Origin: Thraustochytrium sp. TN22
Lineage: Eukaryota; Sar; Bigyra; Thraustochytrida; Thraustochytriidae
Length of the DNA stretch: 64,000 nucleotides
Reading direction: 5' to 3'
Assembly: GCA_013306675.1 (NCBI GenBank)
Contig: JABLUY010000031.1
Coordinates: 124,001-188,000, forward strand
The notes below the pieces were generated by a model, which made no database searches, was not told where the DNA came from, and worked only from the letters and a program-made list of their open reading frames with translations. Made by a program: the position numbers and the translations under genes. Positions 54,330-64,000 of this stretch are shown here, piece by piece; within the stretch, counting starts at the first letter, position 1; every line of letters starts with the position of its first letter.

Positions 54330-56014
54330 GGTAGCTGGGACGTGGTGGTCGGCGACGGCTGGCGGTGCTGCAGAAGCGGATGACGCAGCTGGTCCTGCAC
54401 GGCGGGAAATTGCTGCAGGGGCGCATGCTGGACTTGAGGCTGCAAATGGAGCATTTGGTTTTGCGGCTGGTGAGAGCGAACCTCGGAGGGCTTTTGCGTG
54501 GAGGCGAGGTGCGCGAGCGCATGCTGCAGCGAGGGCGTGTGAGACTGCTGCTGCTGCTGCTGCTGCTGCGGCGGCGGCGGCGGCGGATGCGATGGCAGAG
54601 GAACGGGGCGCGCCGCCGGAGCAAAGGGTGCCGCAGGCGGCGGGCTCGACGAGCGCACGGCCGAGCCAATGACGCCCCAAAAAGCGTTGGGCTCAACCTT
54701 CTGCAGGAGCTGCAGGTGCGCGAGGCACTGCGAGGCGAGCTGCTGGACAAGCGCAACCTGCGAGGCGTCGTTCTGCAGGGCGCGCTCGGGCGGCGGTGTG
54801 GCCGGCTCGGTCTTGGAGGTGTCCTCGGGCAGGTTGTGGGCGAACATGCGCGAAAAGTCGGAGCCGGAGGAGGAGGTGGTGACGGGCGGTGGCGCCTCGG
54901 TGCCAGCGGAGCTGCTGAGCGACACGGAGGCGCGGCGCTTGGCGTTGGCGAGCATCTGGGCAGCCTCGATGCAGGATGGATCGGGCAGGTCGGCGGAGGC
55001 CGAGGTGACGGAGGCGGCGGAGGCGCGGCGTACCTTGGGCGGCGAGGCGTCGCGCGAAAGCGAGAGCGAGAGCGCCGCGGGCGGCGAGGTGGCACGCGGG
55101 CGCTTGAGGCCGGGCCGCGAAGGCGAGGCGGCGCTCTCGTTGTCAGAGGAAGAGGAGGAGGAGGAGGAGGAGGACGAGGCCGAGGGCGATGCCGCAGGCT
55201 TGGGTTTCCTGGGCGCTCGGCGCTTCTTGGCAACCACCTTCTTGGCGTTCTTGATCACGTCCGCGAAGAGCGGGAGCTCGTGCACGGAGTCGGCGTCGTT
55301 CTCGTCATCGTCGTCGCTGCCAACCTTGATGCCGAGCTTGTCGCTGAGGCGCTCGGTGTCGGCCTCGCCGCGGAGGAGCGCGCGGCAGCGCGTCTTGACG
55401 GCATTCTTGGTGCGGTTCTTGAGGGAGCTTGCGATGAGGCCCCAGCGGCAGCCGTAGCTGGCGTGGAGGTTGAGGATGGTGCGGTCCTCCGCGGGCGTCC
55501 ACTCGCGGCGCTTGGCGCGCAGCAGGCTCTTGTAGCGCGTCTTGACAGAGTTCTCGGTGCGGCCGGGCAGCGCGTGGGCGATCTGCGCCCAGCGGTTCCC
55601 GAGATCGTTGTGCATGGTCATGAGCGTGCGGTCCTCGTCGCGGGTCCACTCGGTCTTTTTGATGCTGGGGTCGAGGTTGTAGCACCAGCGCTCGCGGCAC
55701 TGTTTGGCGGACCTGCCCTTGACATGGCGCGCGACCTGGCTCCAGCTGCTGGCGGACCCGCCCTGCACGTTGAACTTGAGCCGGTTGAGCACGGCAACGA
55801 GCAGGTCGTCCTCGGCGGCGGACCAGGCGCCTTTCTTGGGCTCCCCGGCCTCGGCGCGGCGTCCGGCGGCGTCCTCGTCCTCGTCTTCGTCCTCGAGTTC
55901 TTCCTCGTCCTCCTCGATCTCCTCCTCTTCCTCCTCGTCCTCCTCAGGCTCCACCTGGGCCCCGGTAAGCACGGCTGCTGGCGCTCTTCTTGGCGTCTCC
56001 ACCTCGTCCTTCAT
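54233..56014 (-). CDS. Three-repeat MYB DNA-binding protein
   Basis: Predicted 593-aa transcription regulator. A very acidic N-terminus (residues 22-50) precedes three MYB repeats. R1 is at 61-115 (KKGAWSAAEDDLLVAVL...SWSQVARHVKGRSAKQCRERWCYNL, with a few extra residues between its helices). R2 is at 120-167 (TEWTRDEDRTLMTMHNDLGNRW...GRTENSVKTRYKSL) and R3 at 169-215 (REWTPAEDRTILNLHASYGCRW...NRTKNAVKTRCRALL). The C-terminal part is Ser/Pro-rich, then Gln-rich with CAG/CTG tracts near 54297-54330 and 54547-54568. It ends LLLAAALGLQQFIPRA. R1R2R3 proteins often control cell-cycle genes; the target here is unknown. The ATG at 56014 precedes the acidic region. Confidence 0.9.
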
Positions 56015-57121
56015 GGTGGTGCGAGAGAGACCGACGACAGAGCAAGAGCAAGAGCAAGAGCAAGCGAGTGCGCGCTCTGCCCGCCGGGCGAGCCTCCACG
56101 CGGCGGTGCGGTGTGGCGAAGCGCTGCGCTGCGACTGGCTGACTGACCGTGAGACTGCAAATGCGATGCGCGCAATGCGCTCTGCCGTCTGGTGCCGCCT
56201 CGGCGACCCACCCGACCCGACCCGCCCCGACGACAGGCGTCGCCGCGCCGCGCCGCGTTGCGCTGCCTCCTCGCTACAGCGCGCGCGCGCGCGATACGGT
56301 ACTCCACCGTCGTCGCGGGCGTTCACGCGCAGGTGGCCGAACTGGTGCCTGCGGGCTCTGGCACCGACCAATTGCGCGCTGCGCGCCTGCGAGCTGGAAG
56401 CACGCGGTGAGCTGAGGCCGGCGGCGCCCCTGGCAGCAGCGCGCGCAGCGGGCGCCAGCCGCCGCGCAGAGCGGAATCAATGGAGCGCTCCCCGAGCCTT
56501 GACACCTGCTCTGCGTTGCCTTGCTTTGCTTTGCTTCGCTTCGCTTCGCCTTGCTTCGCTTTGCTTTGCTTGCAGCCGGCTGTCGCCAGGCAGCCTTGAT
56601 TGCGCCGGGCGCCGGAGGCTCGAGCCAAGGCTATAGCCCTAGAGCACGCACTACAGCGACGACTCGACACGGCACGACACGACACGATACGACACGAGCG
56701 AGGGCCGGCACGACACGCCGAGATTCCAGGCAGGCAGCCGGGGCGAGGCGAGGCGGGCTGGCGCAGGAGGAGGAACGACGAAGGAGGAAAGAAGGGCAGA
56801 CGAAGGAAAGTCCCCGGCCGCCGCCGATGACGCTGTCCCGATGCGCGGCTTGCAGTCTGCACCAGCGCGAGCAAGGGTTGGCTTGGCGTGGCGTGGCGAC
56901 GGTGAGGCCAAGCCCCTGAAGCGGCGGCGCGTAAGCCTTGAGTTACGCGGCCTGCCCTGCTCGCGCTCCGCGTGCCTCGGCCGTGACGAGCACCAGGAAC
57001 CGCGAGCTCCGGCAGGAACCGCGTGCCCGCTCGTCCTCCTTCACGCCCGCGGCGCGGCACGGCACGGCGCGGCGCTCGCCGCCGACCTTTCGGCTCTGCT
57101 CTGCCTTGTCGCGCCCCGCCT

Positions 57122-57184
57122 CGACCCGACCCGACCCGACCCGCTCGACGCGACGCGACGCGACGCGACGCGACGCGACGCGTG
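57122..57184. repeat. CGACC and CGACG pentanucleotide runs
   Basis: Adjacent tandem runs of CGACC followed by CGACG units in the gene-poor region. Confidence 0.85.
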
Positions 57185-58136
57185 GGGCGCGGCTCGCCTC
57201 GGCGCGGCGCGGCTCGGCTCGGCTCGGCTCGTCACGAGGGTGCGCGCGTCCCGGCGGCGGCCACGGGCTCGCTCGCCGCAGCGGTAAGCTATGTTTTCTG
57301 GCGCTCGCCGGCGGGCAGCTCAGCTACGGCCTAGCTGCCAGCAGCTCGCGATCGCGGGCCGGCGCGCCGCGGTCGCGAGAGCGGAGAAAGTCGCGCCGGC
57401 GATGTCACCTGCGGCGCGGGCGACGACGCAGGCGGCGGGCGGGCGGGCGAGCGCGCGGGTGAGCCGAGCCGAGCCGGGGCGCGCCGTTGCGAGATTGGAT
57501 TGGGCTGATAGGTCTGCGCTCACCAACAAGCTGGAAGCGCCGCCGAGGTCGCCGCCGTTGTGCCGGCCAGGGCGCAGGCAGGCGGGCGGGCGGGCGGGCG
57601 GCGGCAGCCGACGCGACGATCGAATGAACGCCGCCGTTCCGGATGATGCCGCTGCGTCGCGCCCCGCGCGAGCCTGGGCGACCGGGAGCCTGGGCGAGCC
57701 TGGGCGGGGCGGTGAGTGAGTGCAGCAGTGGAACTCGAACGAAAGAGGCCCACGAAGGACGAAGGACCGAGCGGCACCGAGCGCCTGCTGGTGCTGCTGC
57801 TGCTTGCTGGCTGTCGCCAATCTTTCGTGTTCGAAGCGGAGAAGCAGGTTGCCAAGCTGCGCCGCGTCGACGATTCGCGCCCCCGCCCCGCCGCTGCTGC
57901 CGTGCCAAGCGAAACCTGCGCAGCGGCGACGCGACACGCCTTTGCGACGCAGCGCGGGCAGCCAGGCGAGCCCGTGGCTCTTGGACAGCTGCTGCTGCTC
58001 AGCTGCTGCTGCTGCTGCTGCTGCACCTGCTGCACCTTGCTGCTGCTGCACCTCCTGCACCTGCACCTGGTGCTCCGGGGCTGCGAGCGGAGCCAATGCC
58101 GCCGGCGCCTCGGGGCGAGCGAGCGGTCGCTCGGCT

Positions 58137-58190
58137 GATCGATCGATCGATCGATCGGTCGATCAATCGGTTGATCGATCGATTGATTGA
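58137..58190. repeat. GATC tetranucleotide run
   Basis: Imperfect GATC repeats with GGTC, AATC and GATT variants, giving extensive self-complementarity. Confidence 0.85.
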
Positions 58191-61100
58191 GCTGAGAAGA
58201 GATGAACGGGGTCTGCTGCTGCCTGCTCAGCAGCAGCAGCCTCGCTAGGCTAGGCTAGCTAGCCAGTTGCGGTCACGTACGCTCCGCGGAGCCCGGGTTC
58301 GCGTCGCAGCGCGGCGAGCGCGGCCACGAGCGAGCGAGTCGACCTGACCTGCCTGCGCTCGCTGGGGCCCACGGGCCAGATTTCGATCGATCGACGACGC
58401 CGGCGACCTCCAGGCGGGGCACGCCGCGAGCGAGCGGCCCGGAGCGGGCGGGCGAGCGAGGGAGCTGCGCCGGCCGCGGACGGGAACTCGACCTGGGACG
58501 CGGCTGCGTGTTGCGTGCTTGCCTTGCTTGTGCTTGTGCAGACAGGCGGGCGGATTTGTCGTGCAGCGACAGATGCGGGCGGAGGCGCGGCGCAGATGCA
58601 GCACAACGTAGACGGCTCGCGCTGTTCCTCCAAGCCCGAGATGAGTGGTGGTACGCACGCAAGAGAAGCTTGCAACCTTTTCCTGAAGTTCACCAGGCTG
58701 GGCAAGTTGCCTTGGCCGAGAGGGAGATGATAACTTTCTAAAATGACGCATGCGAGCTTGAATCAATGCACTCCGGACCTTGGCAAGCAGTGCAGGCGCA
58801 GGCAGGCCCACGCAAGCCTTCCATGGACGCGGCGCGTGGCTGCGCGGAGGCGCGAGGCCTCGGTAAGTTGCGTCTGGCTGCGTGTCACGATGTAGCCTGC
58901 ACCCCCCAGCGCCTCGGCGAGCCAATCCTGAAAAGGTATCATCCGAGTCCGCGAGCGAGCAAGCGAACCGACCGACACCTCTGGCACGTTCAGACGCGGC
59001 TGCCAGCGCAGTCGCAGCGGCACGGACTCTGCCTCGGCACGGCGCCCGGCCGCGCGTCGCCACTGGCCCGGCACTGCCGCAGGGCCGTCACCAGTCCGTA
59101 GGTCGCTGCGCCCTGCGACCCGCAGTCCGCTGCAACCCAGCTGGTGGAAGAAGCCCTGCCTTGGCTTGCTTGCCTTGCTTGCCCGCCGGGGGCCGTGCGG
59201 CCGCAGCGCCGGCGCTCCCAGGAGTGAAACAGCAGCGCAGGCTGCAGAAAAGATGATCACGGCCCCGGCCGGGGCCGGCCGGCCGGCCAGCCCAGGCTTG
59301 ATCGGCGCGCGCGGCGTGGCGCGGCGCAAGGTCTCGGACCGAGCTTTGCGTGCTCGGGTTGCGTAGGTTGCGGACAGTCAGTCGGCAAGGTTGCGGTCGG
59401 GCACGGGCCATGCGCGGGCCTCCGTTTCCGCTCGCCGCGGGGGACGAGGCGGAGCTCCGCCCCCTCCGTGCCCGTGCGCCGCTGGCGGCTGGTACCGGCG
59501 CCGCCAGGCCTGAGGCCTGCGCCAGTGCGCCGGATCGACGGCGGGCCGTGGTGGTCGCGATTCCGCAGGCGTGAGAGGACGCACGGTACGGTACCGAGGC
59601 GCCGTACGTTCTCGCTGCGCCCCCGGCCCACAATCGCGAATGGCGCATACAACAAACAGATGGTGAAGGCCCGCCACCAGCCAGCCACAGCGGCTTGTGC
59701 CGCCACGGCGGCATCGCGGCCGCCACCGCGTGACGGCGGCGACGCCGCTGGCCGGAAAGCTAAAGCTCCGGCTGCCTGGCCAGACCGGCCAACAGCCGCC
59801 AACTTGAAGCGAGAAAACTCGCCGCAGCCGGTGTCCTGCAGAGGGAGGGCCGTGTCGCTTTCGGTCCGCCGCGTCAAGGCGCGGACTCGACCCGCCCCGG
59901 TTCGCGGGCAACTTGAAGCCAGAGTTTGTGGACAGCCTGCTGGCTGGCTGGCTGGCTGGCTCGCTGGCTGGCTGACTGATTTATAGCTAGTCAGAGGCTC
60001 GCTCGCTCGCTCGACACCGCCCGGGCCTGCCAGCAGCCAGTGGTCGTTGAGACCTTCGTGTCGGCCTCCTGGCGCGCTGCCCGAGCAGGGGTCGGCTGGC
60101 CTGAGGTCCCACCACTGGCAGAAGCAAGCCTTGCAAACGGTGGAAGAGGACCTCTTTTCCGTAAATTTGCTCCAGCACAGACAGTGCCGGTGCTTCTGCG
60201 GGCGGTCTCGCGCCTGCCAGTGCTGCTGTGAGCGAGGCTGCGAGGGCTTCCTGACAGAGCGCTGCTGGAAGTTGTGCGTGCGCCATGAGCTGTCGCCTTC
60301 TTGCTAGTCGCAGGCGTGGGCGGCGCAAATGATGGCACTGGCAGCCAAGCTGAAGCGCGGGTGCGAGCAGGCTGAGCAGCGAGCGTGCGAGCAAGCGAGC
60401 GTGCGAGTGAGCGTGCGCTGGGCAGATTGCGAGCGCGCGCAGTGGGAGGATGCGAGCGGACTCGCCGGGTCAGAGCCCGAGCGCAAGGCTTGCTTGGCCG
60501 GGTTGGCCCAGCTGCCAGGCTGAGCCTGCAGTGCACGCAAGGCAGGCAAGCTGAGGTTGAGGTGAGAGTGAAGGGCCAGCGTGAGCCTTTCCGGTTGCGT
60601 CAAGGGAAGCAAGACCTTCGCGTAGTTCCCAGGCAGGCAAGGCGACATGACATGGCTGAATCGGCGATGCGGCTGCGACAATCATGCCAGAAACCATGGT
60701 GTCTCAGTCCTGTCCTGCGCTGGCAGTCCAAGTCCTGCTGGCAGCTCAGCAAGCTAGCTGCATAACTCAAGGCGCGACCGGCACCGCGCCACGGGCCCTT
60801 GTAGACGCGAGCTCGACGATCCAAGCTGTGGAAATCGTGACCAGGCTGGTCCCAGGTCGGGCTCAGCGCTCGCAGGCGTGGGCTGCGCGCGGCGGCCGGC
60901 CTGGTTGCAGAGCTGGCCAGGCCAGCGGCGCCAGCGCTTGGGCCGGGGGTTCGCGGCGAAGCACCGAGGCATGGCGACTCCGACGCGGCGCGACGCAGCA
61001 CGGCGCAGCGTGACTGTGAGCGCCGCGCGGCATCCCAGTGCGGGTCGCGCGCAGCGGTCACTCGGCCGGCTACGGCACGCGCCCCAGGCCCTCACTGGCC

Positions 61101-61686
61101 GCGGCAGGCTCTGCAGGCGCGCCGGGCAGCTCGCACCTGCCCCGCGCTGCACGTACGCCACGATTGGCGCAGCCTGCTCGCCGCTTCGCGCGGCCGCGCG
61201 CGGCCGCGCGGCGGCCGGTTCGCGGGCCGTGGCCCGCGGGCGCCCGTGGCGCAGGCGCAGGTTCCGCGAGCGGAGGGTGACGCACTGACGCGGCGCGGCG
61301 GCTGCCGGCTCGCTCGGGTACAGCCACCCGGACGAGCTGGGGGGGGGCGGCCCGGGCCCCGTGGGTGCCCGCAGGATGCAGCTCGCAATGCGGCGCCGAG
61401 CACTGCAGCCGCGGTGCAGCGCAAAGGAAAGGCTGGCGTAGATACCGTGGAGAAAACGCGTCAACTCGCGGCTGCGACGAGCGATGGCGCTCGTCAGAGC
61501 AAGGTCTTTGCGCTTCAGGAACCGTACCGTGAGAGAGCCTCAGCCTGGCAGCCTGAGAGAGGAAGCAGCCTGGTCAAGACTGCGAGGTTGAGCAAGGGAG
61601 CAAGGAGGTTCACGCTCCGAGGACCGAGTCCGCCAGCGGCCAGCCTGATCAGAGCTGCTGCCGCGTCTGTTTCTCAGATCAGGCTC

Positions 61687-61803
61687 TCTCTCGGGCCGAG
61701 TCGGGCGGGTGCAGCTGATCAGTCTGAGGTTGCGCCTCTGTCTCTCTCTCGGGCCGAGTCGGGCGGGCGCAGCTCGCTGATCAGTCTGAAGTTGCGCCTC
61801 TGT
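61687..61803. repeat. Tandem duplication about 90 bp beyond the RhoGAP-ELMO-TLDc gene
   Basis: CTCTCTCGGGCCGAGTCGGG, GCAGCT, TGATCAGTCTGA and GTTGCGCCTCTGT occur in two adjacent copies. The period is 58 bp, and the second copy has a four-base insertion. Confidence 0.9.
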
Positions 61804-61892
61804 CCGCCGGCCAGCGATTCGCAACAACACAACTCATCACAGACATCATCAGGCTTATCATAAAGTTGGTGCAGTGGCCCGGCCCGGGTGAG

Positions 61893-62508
61893 TCAACGTT
61901 GCCGCTTGCGCGTCTGAAGGGCAAAGAGCTCGACTGAGGCGCAGGAGAAGTCCGGCTCGGAGGCCAGGCAGGGCGAGTCGAAGGTGTCGCAAGGGCCAGA
62001 GGTGCCGCCCTGGAGGTCCTCGTCGAGAAAGAGGCCGAACTCGCCGCCGCCGCCGAGCGCGAGCGAGTCCTCGTTGGCCAGCATGTAATAGGCGTTGCGA
62101 TGCGAAGCGCGAAAGACCGCAAACTCCGGCTCGAGCGTGAAGAGCATGCAGTCCGGCGCGCCGTAGTAGGACGGCTGGCCCAGCGCCCAGGGCCGCGTGC
62201 AAAAGCCGCCAAACGCCGCGCCCTGCTCGTCGCGCACCACGAGCAGGGTGGCCTCATGCGGCGCCGCGCGCTCGTAGAACTCGTTGATGTCGCCCGAACC
62301 AAAGACCAGCTTCCAGTCGTAGCCCTGGAAGGCGGCCGGGAGCGCCGCCTCGAGCTTGGCAATGTGCGCCTTGCTCAAGGTCTCCGTGTCGCCAATCACC
62401 ACCGGCAGCAGCTGGTCCAGGTCCACGCCGTCGTAGATGGCCTTGGCGGACGCCTCGCTCGTCGACCTGGGCGCCGGCGTCGGCGCCGGCGTCGTCGTCG
62501 TCGTAGGA

Positions 62509-62543
<35 letters not shown>

Positions 62544-64000
62544 TGCCGATGGTGGCGGTGGCGGTGAGGGTGAGGGTGCTCCTGCTGCTCCTGCTGCTCC
62601 TGATGATGACGAGGATACAAAGGACGGCGCCGCCGAGGAATTGCTGGACCCGGGATTGGGCTTGGTGTTCGCCTCAGGCTTGGCCGCGGCGCGGGCCCAG
62701 TGCACGCGTTCGGCACGCAGCTGAATCCAGCTGTGCCAGAGCTTGTTGACCGTCTCCGGGCCGAGCTGCAAGAGGTCGGTCATGTGGATGCGCGTCTCGT
62801 TGGCCACACGCGCAAAGTCGGCCACGGGCGCGCCAGACTCGCCGAAGTTGATGTCTAGCAGCAGAAGCGTCATGCAAAAGACGCGCGGCACGGCGTCGGC
62901 CTCGCTGAGCAGCGGCCACCAAGGCAGGGCTGGCAGGGCGGCCGGGTCGGCGCTGGAGAGGCCGAGCACATCGTTGCAGAGGCGTGCGACCTGCACGGCA
63001 CCGCGAACGAGCGGGAACTTGGGCGTCTGGATCATCTGACGCGCCTTGGACGGGTGCTGGCGCGCAAAGGCCAGAAGCATGTCGAGCGCGAACTTGCCGC
63101 CGCCGCGCAGGTCCTGCGTGACGTCGGCGGCCATGGAGCCGCGCGCGCGCCAATCACGCTGAACGGAACCCTTGGCCTCGCCGTCGGCACCCTGCTGCTC
63201 GTCCTTCTCGTCTTCTTCTTCGTTGCTGCCCACCGTGACGGCGTCCTCATTGCCGTCGTCCGGCGCGAGCGCGCGCCACAGCTCGTCGAGGTCGGCCTCG
63301 TGCAGGTCGGTGCGCACGGGCGTGGCGAGATCGTCGCGGCAGCGGCGCAGGCGGCTCCACTTGTCGGCGAGACGCGTGCGCGCATCGCGCAGGTCGGCGC
63401 GCGTCTTGCCGAGCACCGGGACGTGGTGCTCAAGCATCTGCGCCAGCAGGCGCTGCTCCTGGGCCGCGTCGGCGCGCGGCGTGTCTTGCGGGGGCCGCAG
63501 CACGAGCGGCGCGAGCTGCGCGGCCGCCGCGGCGCAGGCGTCCGGGCCGGTGCCCAGCAGGTGGTCGAGCGTGCGCGCGAGCAGGTCCAGCAGCGCGCGG
63601 TGGCCCAGCGGAAAGGTCTCGATGAGCAGGCCCATGTTGCGGTAGCGCGCGTCGTCGTCCTCCTCAATGGCCGCGCACGCCAGCAGCGTCTCGTAGGACG
63701 CCTGCGGCACGAGCGAGACGGGCAAGGCCTGCAGAAAGCCGGCGAGGAGGCCGCCCAGAACGGCCGCCGGCAGCGGCTCGCTGAGGCCGGCGCGCGTCGT
63801 GGCGGCGATGCTGGCCATGGCCGTGGACAGGTCCACGTCCACGTCAACGCGCGCGAAGATTGTCAGGCCATCCCCACGCAGCTTGGACAGTTTGCGCCGC
63901 GCGTCCACAACGTGCACGTGCAGGCGGTCGTCCGGAGCGAAGAGGCCGGTCCTCGCCGCTGGCCTGTCCTGGCTCTGGTCCTGCTGCTCCCAGAGCAGAG
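61893..64000 (-). CDS. RhoGAP-ELMO-TLDc multidomain protein (5' end outside window)
   Basis: The frame is open from the window end to the stop at 61893, about 700 codons. From the N-terminal side, a RhoGAP-like domain is cut by the edge: LPAAVLGGLLAGFLQALPVSLVPQ, NMGLLIETFPLGHRALLDLL and AQLAPLVLRP (DNA about 63500-63960). Next is an ELMO domain (about 62740-63310): DELWRAL, DWRARGSMAADVTQDLRGGG, FALDMLLAFARQHP, and AVQVARLCNDVLGL...RVFCMTLLLLDINF, as in ELMO1. After a Pro-rich linker, a TLDc domain (about 61930-62420) reads LEAALPAAFQGYDWKLVFGS, ATLLVVRDEQGAAFGGF, YYGAPDCMLFTLEPEFAVFR and LALGGGGEFGLFLDEDLQGG. RhoGAP and ELMO both act on small GTPases. TLDc proteins act in oxidative stress and bind V-ATPase. 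A GTPase-signalling role is inferred from the domains. Confidence 0.88.

Larger units (their letters stand above)
56015..61892. other. 5.9-kb gene-poor, repeat-rich region
   Basis: No open frame has a recognisable domain; translations are Arg/Ala/Pro-rich on both strands. Visible structure includes CTTTG/CTTCG pentamers (56518-56571), ACACG runs (56663-56700), CGACC/CGACG runs (57122-57184) and GGGC runs (57575-57600). CTGCTG tracts (57994-58045), a GATC-type run (58137-58190) and GGCT repeats (59936-59975) follow. A 58-bp tandem duplication lies near the 3' end of the next gene (61687-61803). A short Cys-rich open frame sits at about 60110-60307. It may hold regulatory sequence, non-coding RNA or unrecognised fast-evolving exons. 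Confidence 0.5.

Noticed and set aside
59378-59986. Overlapping 170-180 codon open frames on both strands in the second gene-poor region
   Set aside because: Two opposite frames of similar length with Arg/Pro-rich content indicate GC-driven openness rather than coding.
1-64000. Mobile elements, transposases, virus-like elements or CRISPR arrays
   Set aside because: I found no reverse transcriptase, integrase, transposase or capsid motif, no long terminal or inverted repeats flanking a coding unit, and no regular spacer-repeat array. The repeats seen are simple or gene-end tandem duplications.

Overview
The window is nuclear DNA from a GC-rich, intron-poor eukaryote. It encodes ATG5 (autophagy), REV7, an SWR1-class chromatin remodeller, a kinesin, MYB and homeodomain regulators, F-box proteins, an N-acylated cyclic-nucleotide-dependent kinase and an ELMO/RhoGAP protein, so it is neither bacterial nor organellar. 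Very high GC, genes of up to about 8 kb in one uninterrupted frame, few and short introns, and homopeptide tracts together suggest a protist such as a thraustochytrid (Labyrinthulomycetes, stramenopiles). That assignment is inference; no single gene in the window proves it. I recognise no mobile-element coding sequence, tRNA, rRNA or CRISPR array.

Layout. 1-6.8 kb: PTPA-TIP41 fusion (+, cut by the window start), nitronate monooxygenase (-, two exons), ATG5 (+), TesB-type acyl-CoA thioesterase (-). 6.8-10.8 kb: a gene-poor, repeat-rich stretch. 10.8-31 kb: cyclic-nucleotide-dependent AGC kinase (+), homeodomain protein (+), thiamin pyrophosphokinase (+), unrecognised membrane protein (-), small coiled-coil protein (+), F-box protein (-), NiCoT nickel/cobalt transporter (+), CAMK-like kinase (+), REV7 HORMA protein (-, two exons). 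31-50.7 kb: a giant SWR1-class remodeller (+) that continues into WW, F-box, Tudor-like and right-handed beta-helix modules, then adenylate kinase (+, two exons), a coiled-coil protein (+), a 2137-aa kinesin (+) and a TAN1/THUMPD1 protein (+, two exons). 50.9-56 kb: PHD-finger protein (-) and three-repeat MYB (-). 56-61.9 kb: a second gene-poor stretch. 61.9-64 kb: RhoGAP-ELMO-TLDc protein (-, cut by the window end).

The genes are housekeeping and regulatory and do not form one pathway. There are thematic neighbours: REV7 (DNA repair) and SWR1 (H2A.Z exchange) are divergently transcribed from about 250 bp. The most unusual content is three multi-domain fusions (SWR1 with an FBXO11-like module, PTPA with TIP41, RhoGAP with ELMO and TLDc). 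Other notable points are a uniform GTACGT 5' splice site in all coding introns I could place, and repeated tandem duplications at the 3' ends of genes. Exons and start codons were chosen by eye from frame, family alignment from memory and start context; none was verified by transcript data.
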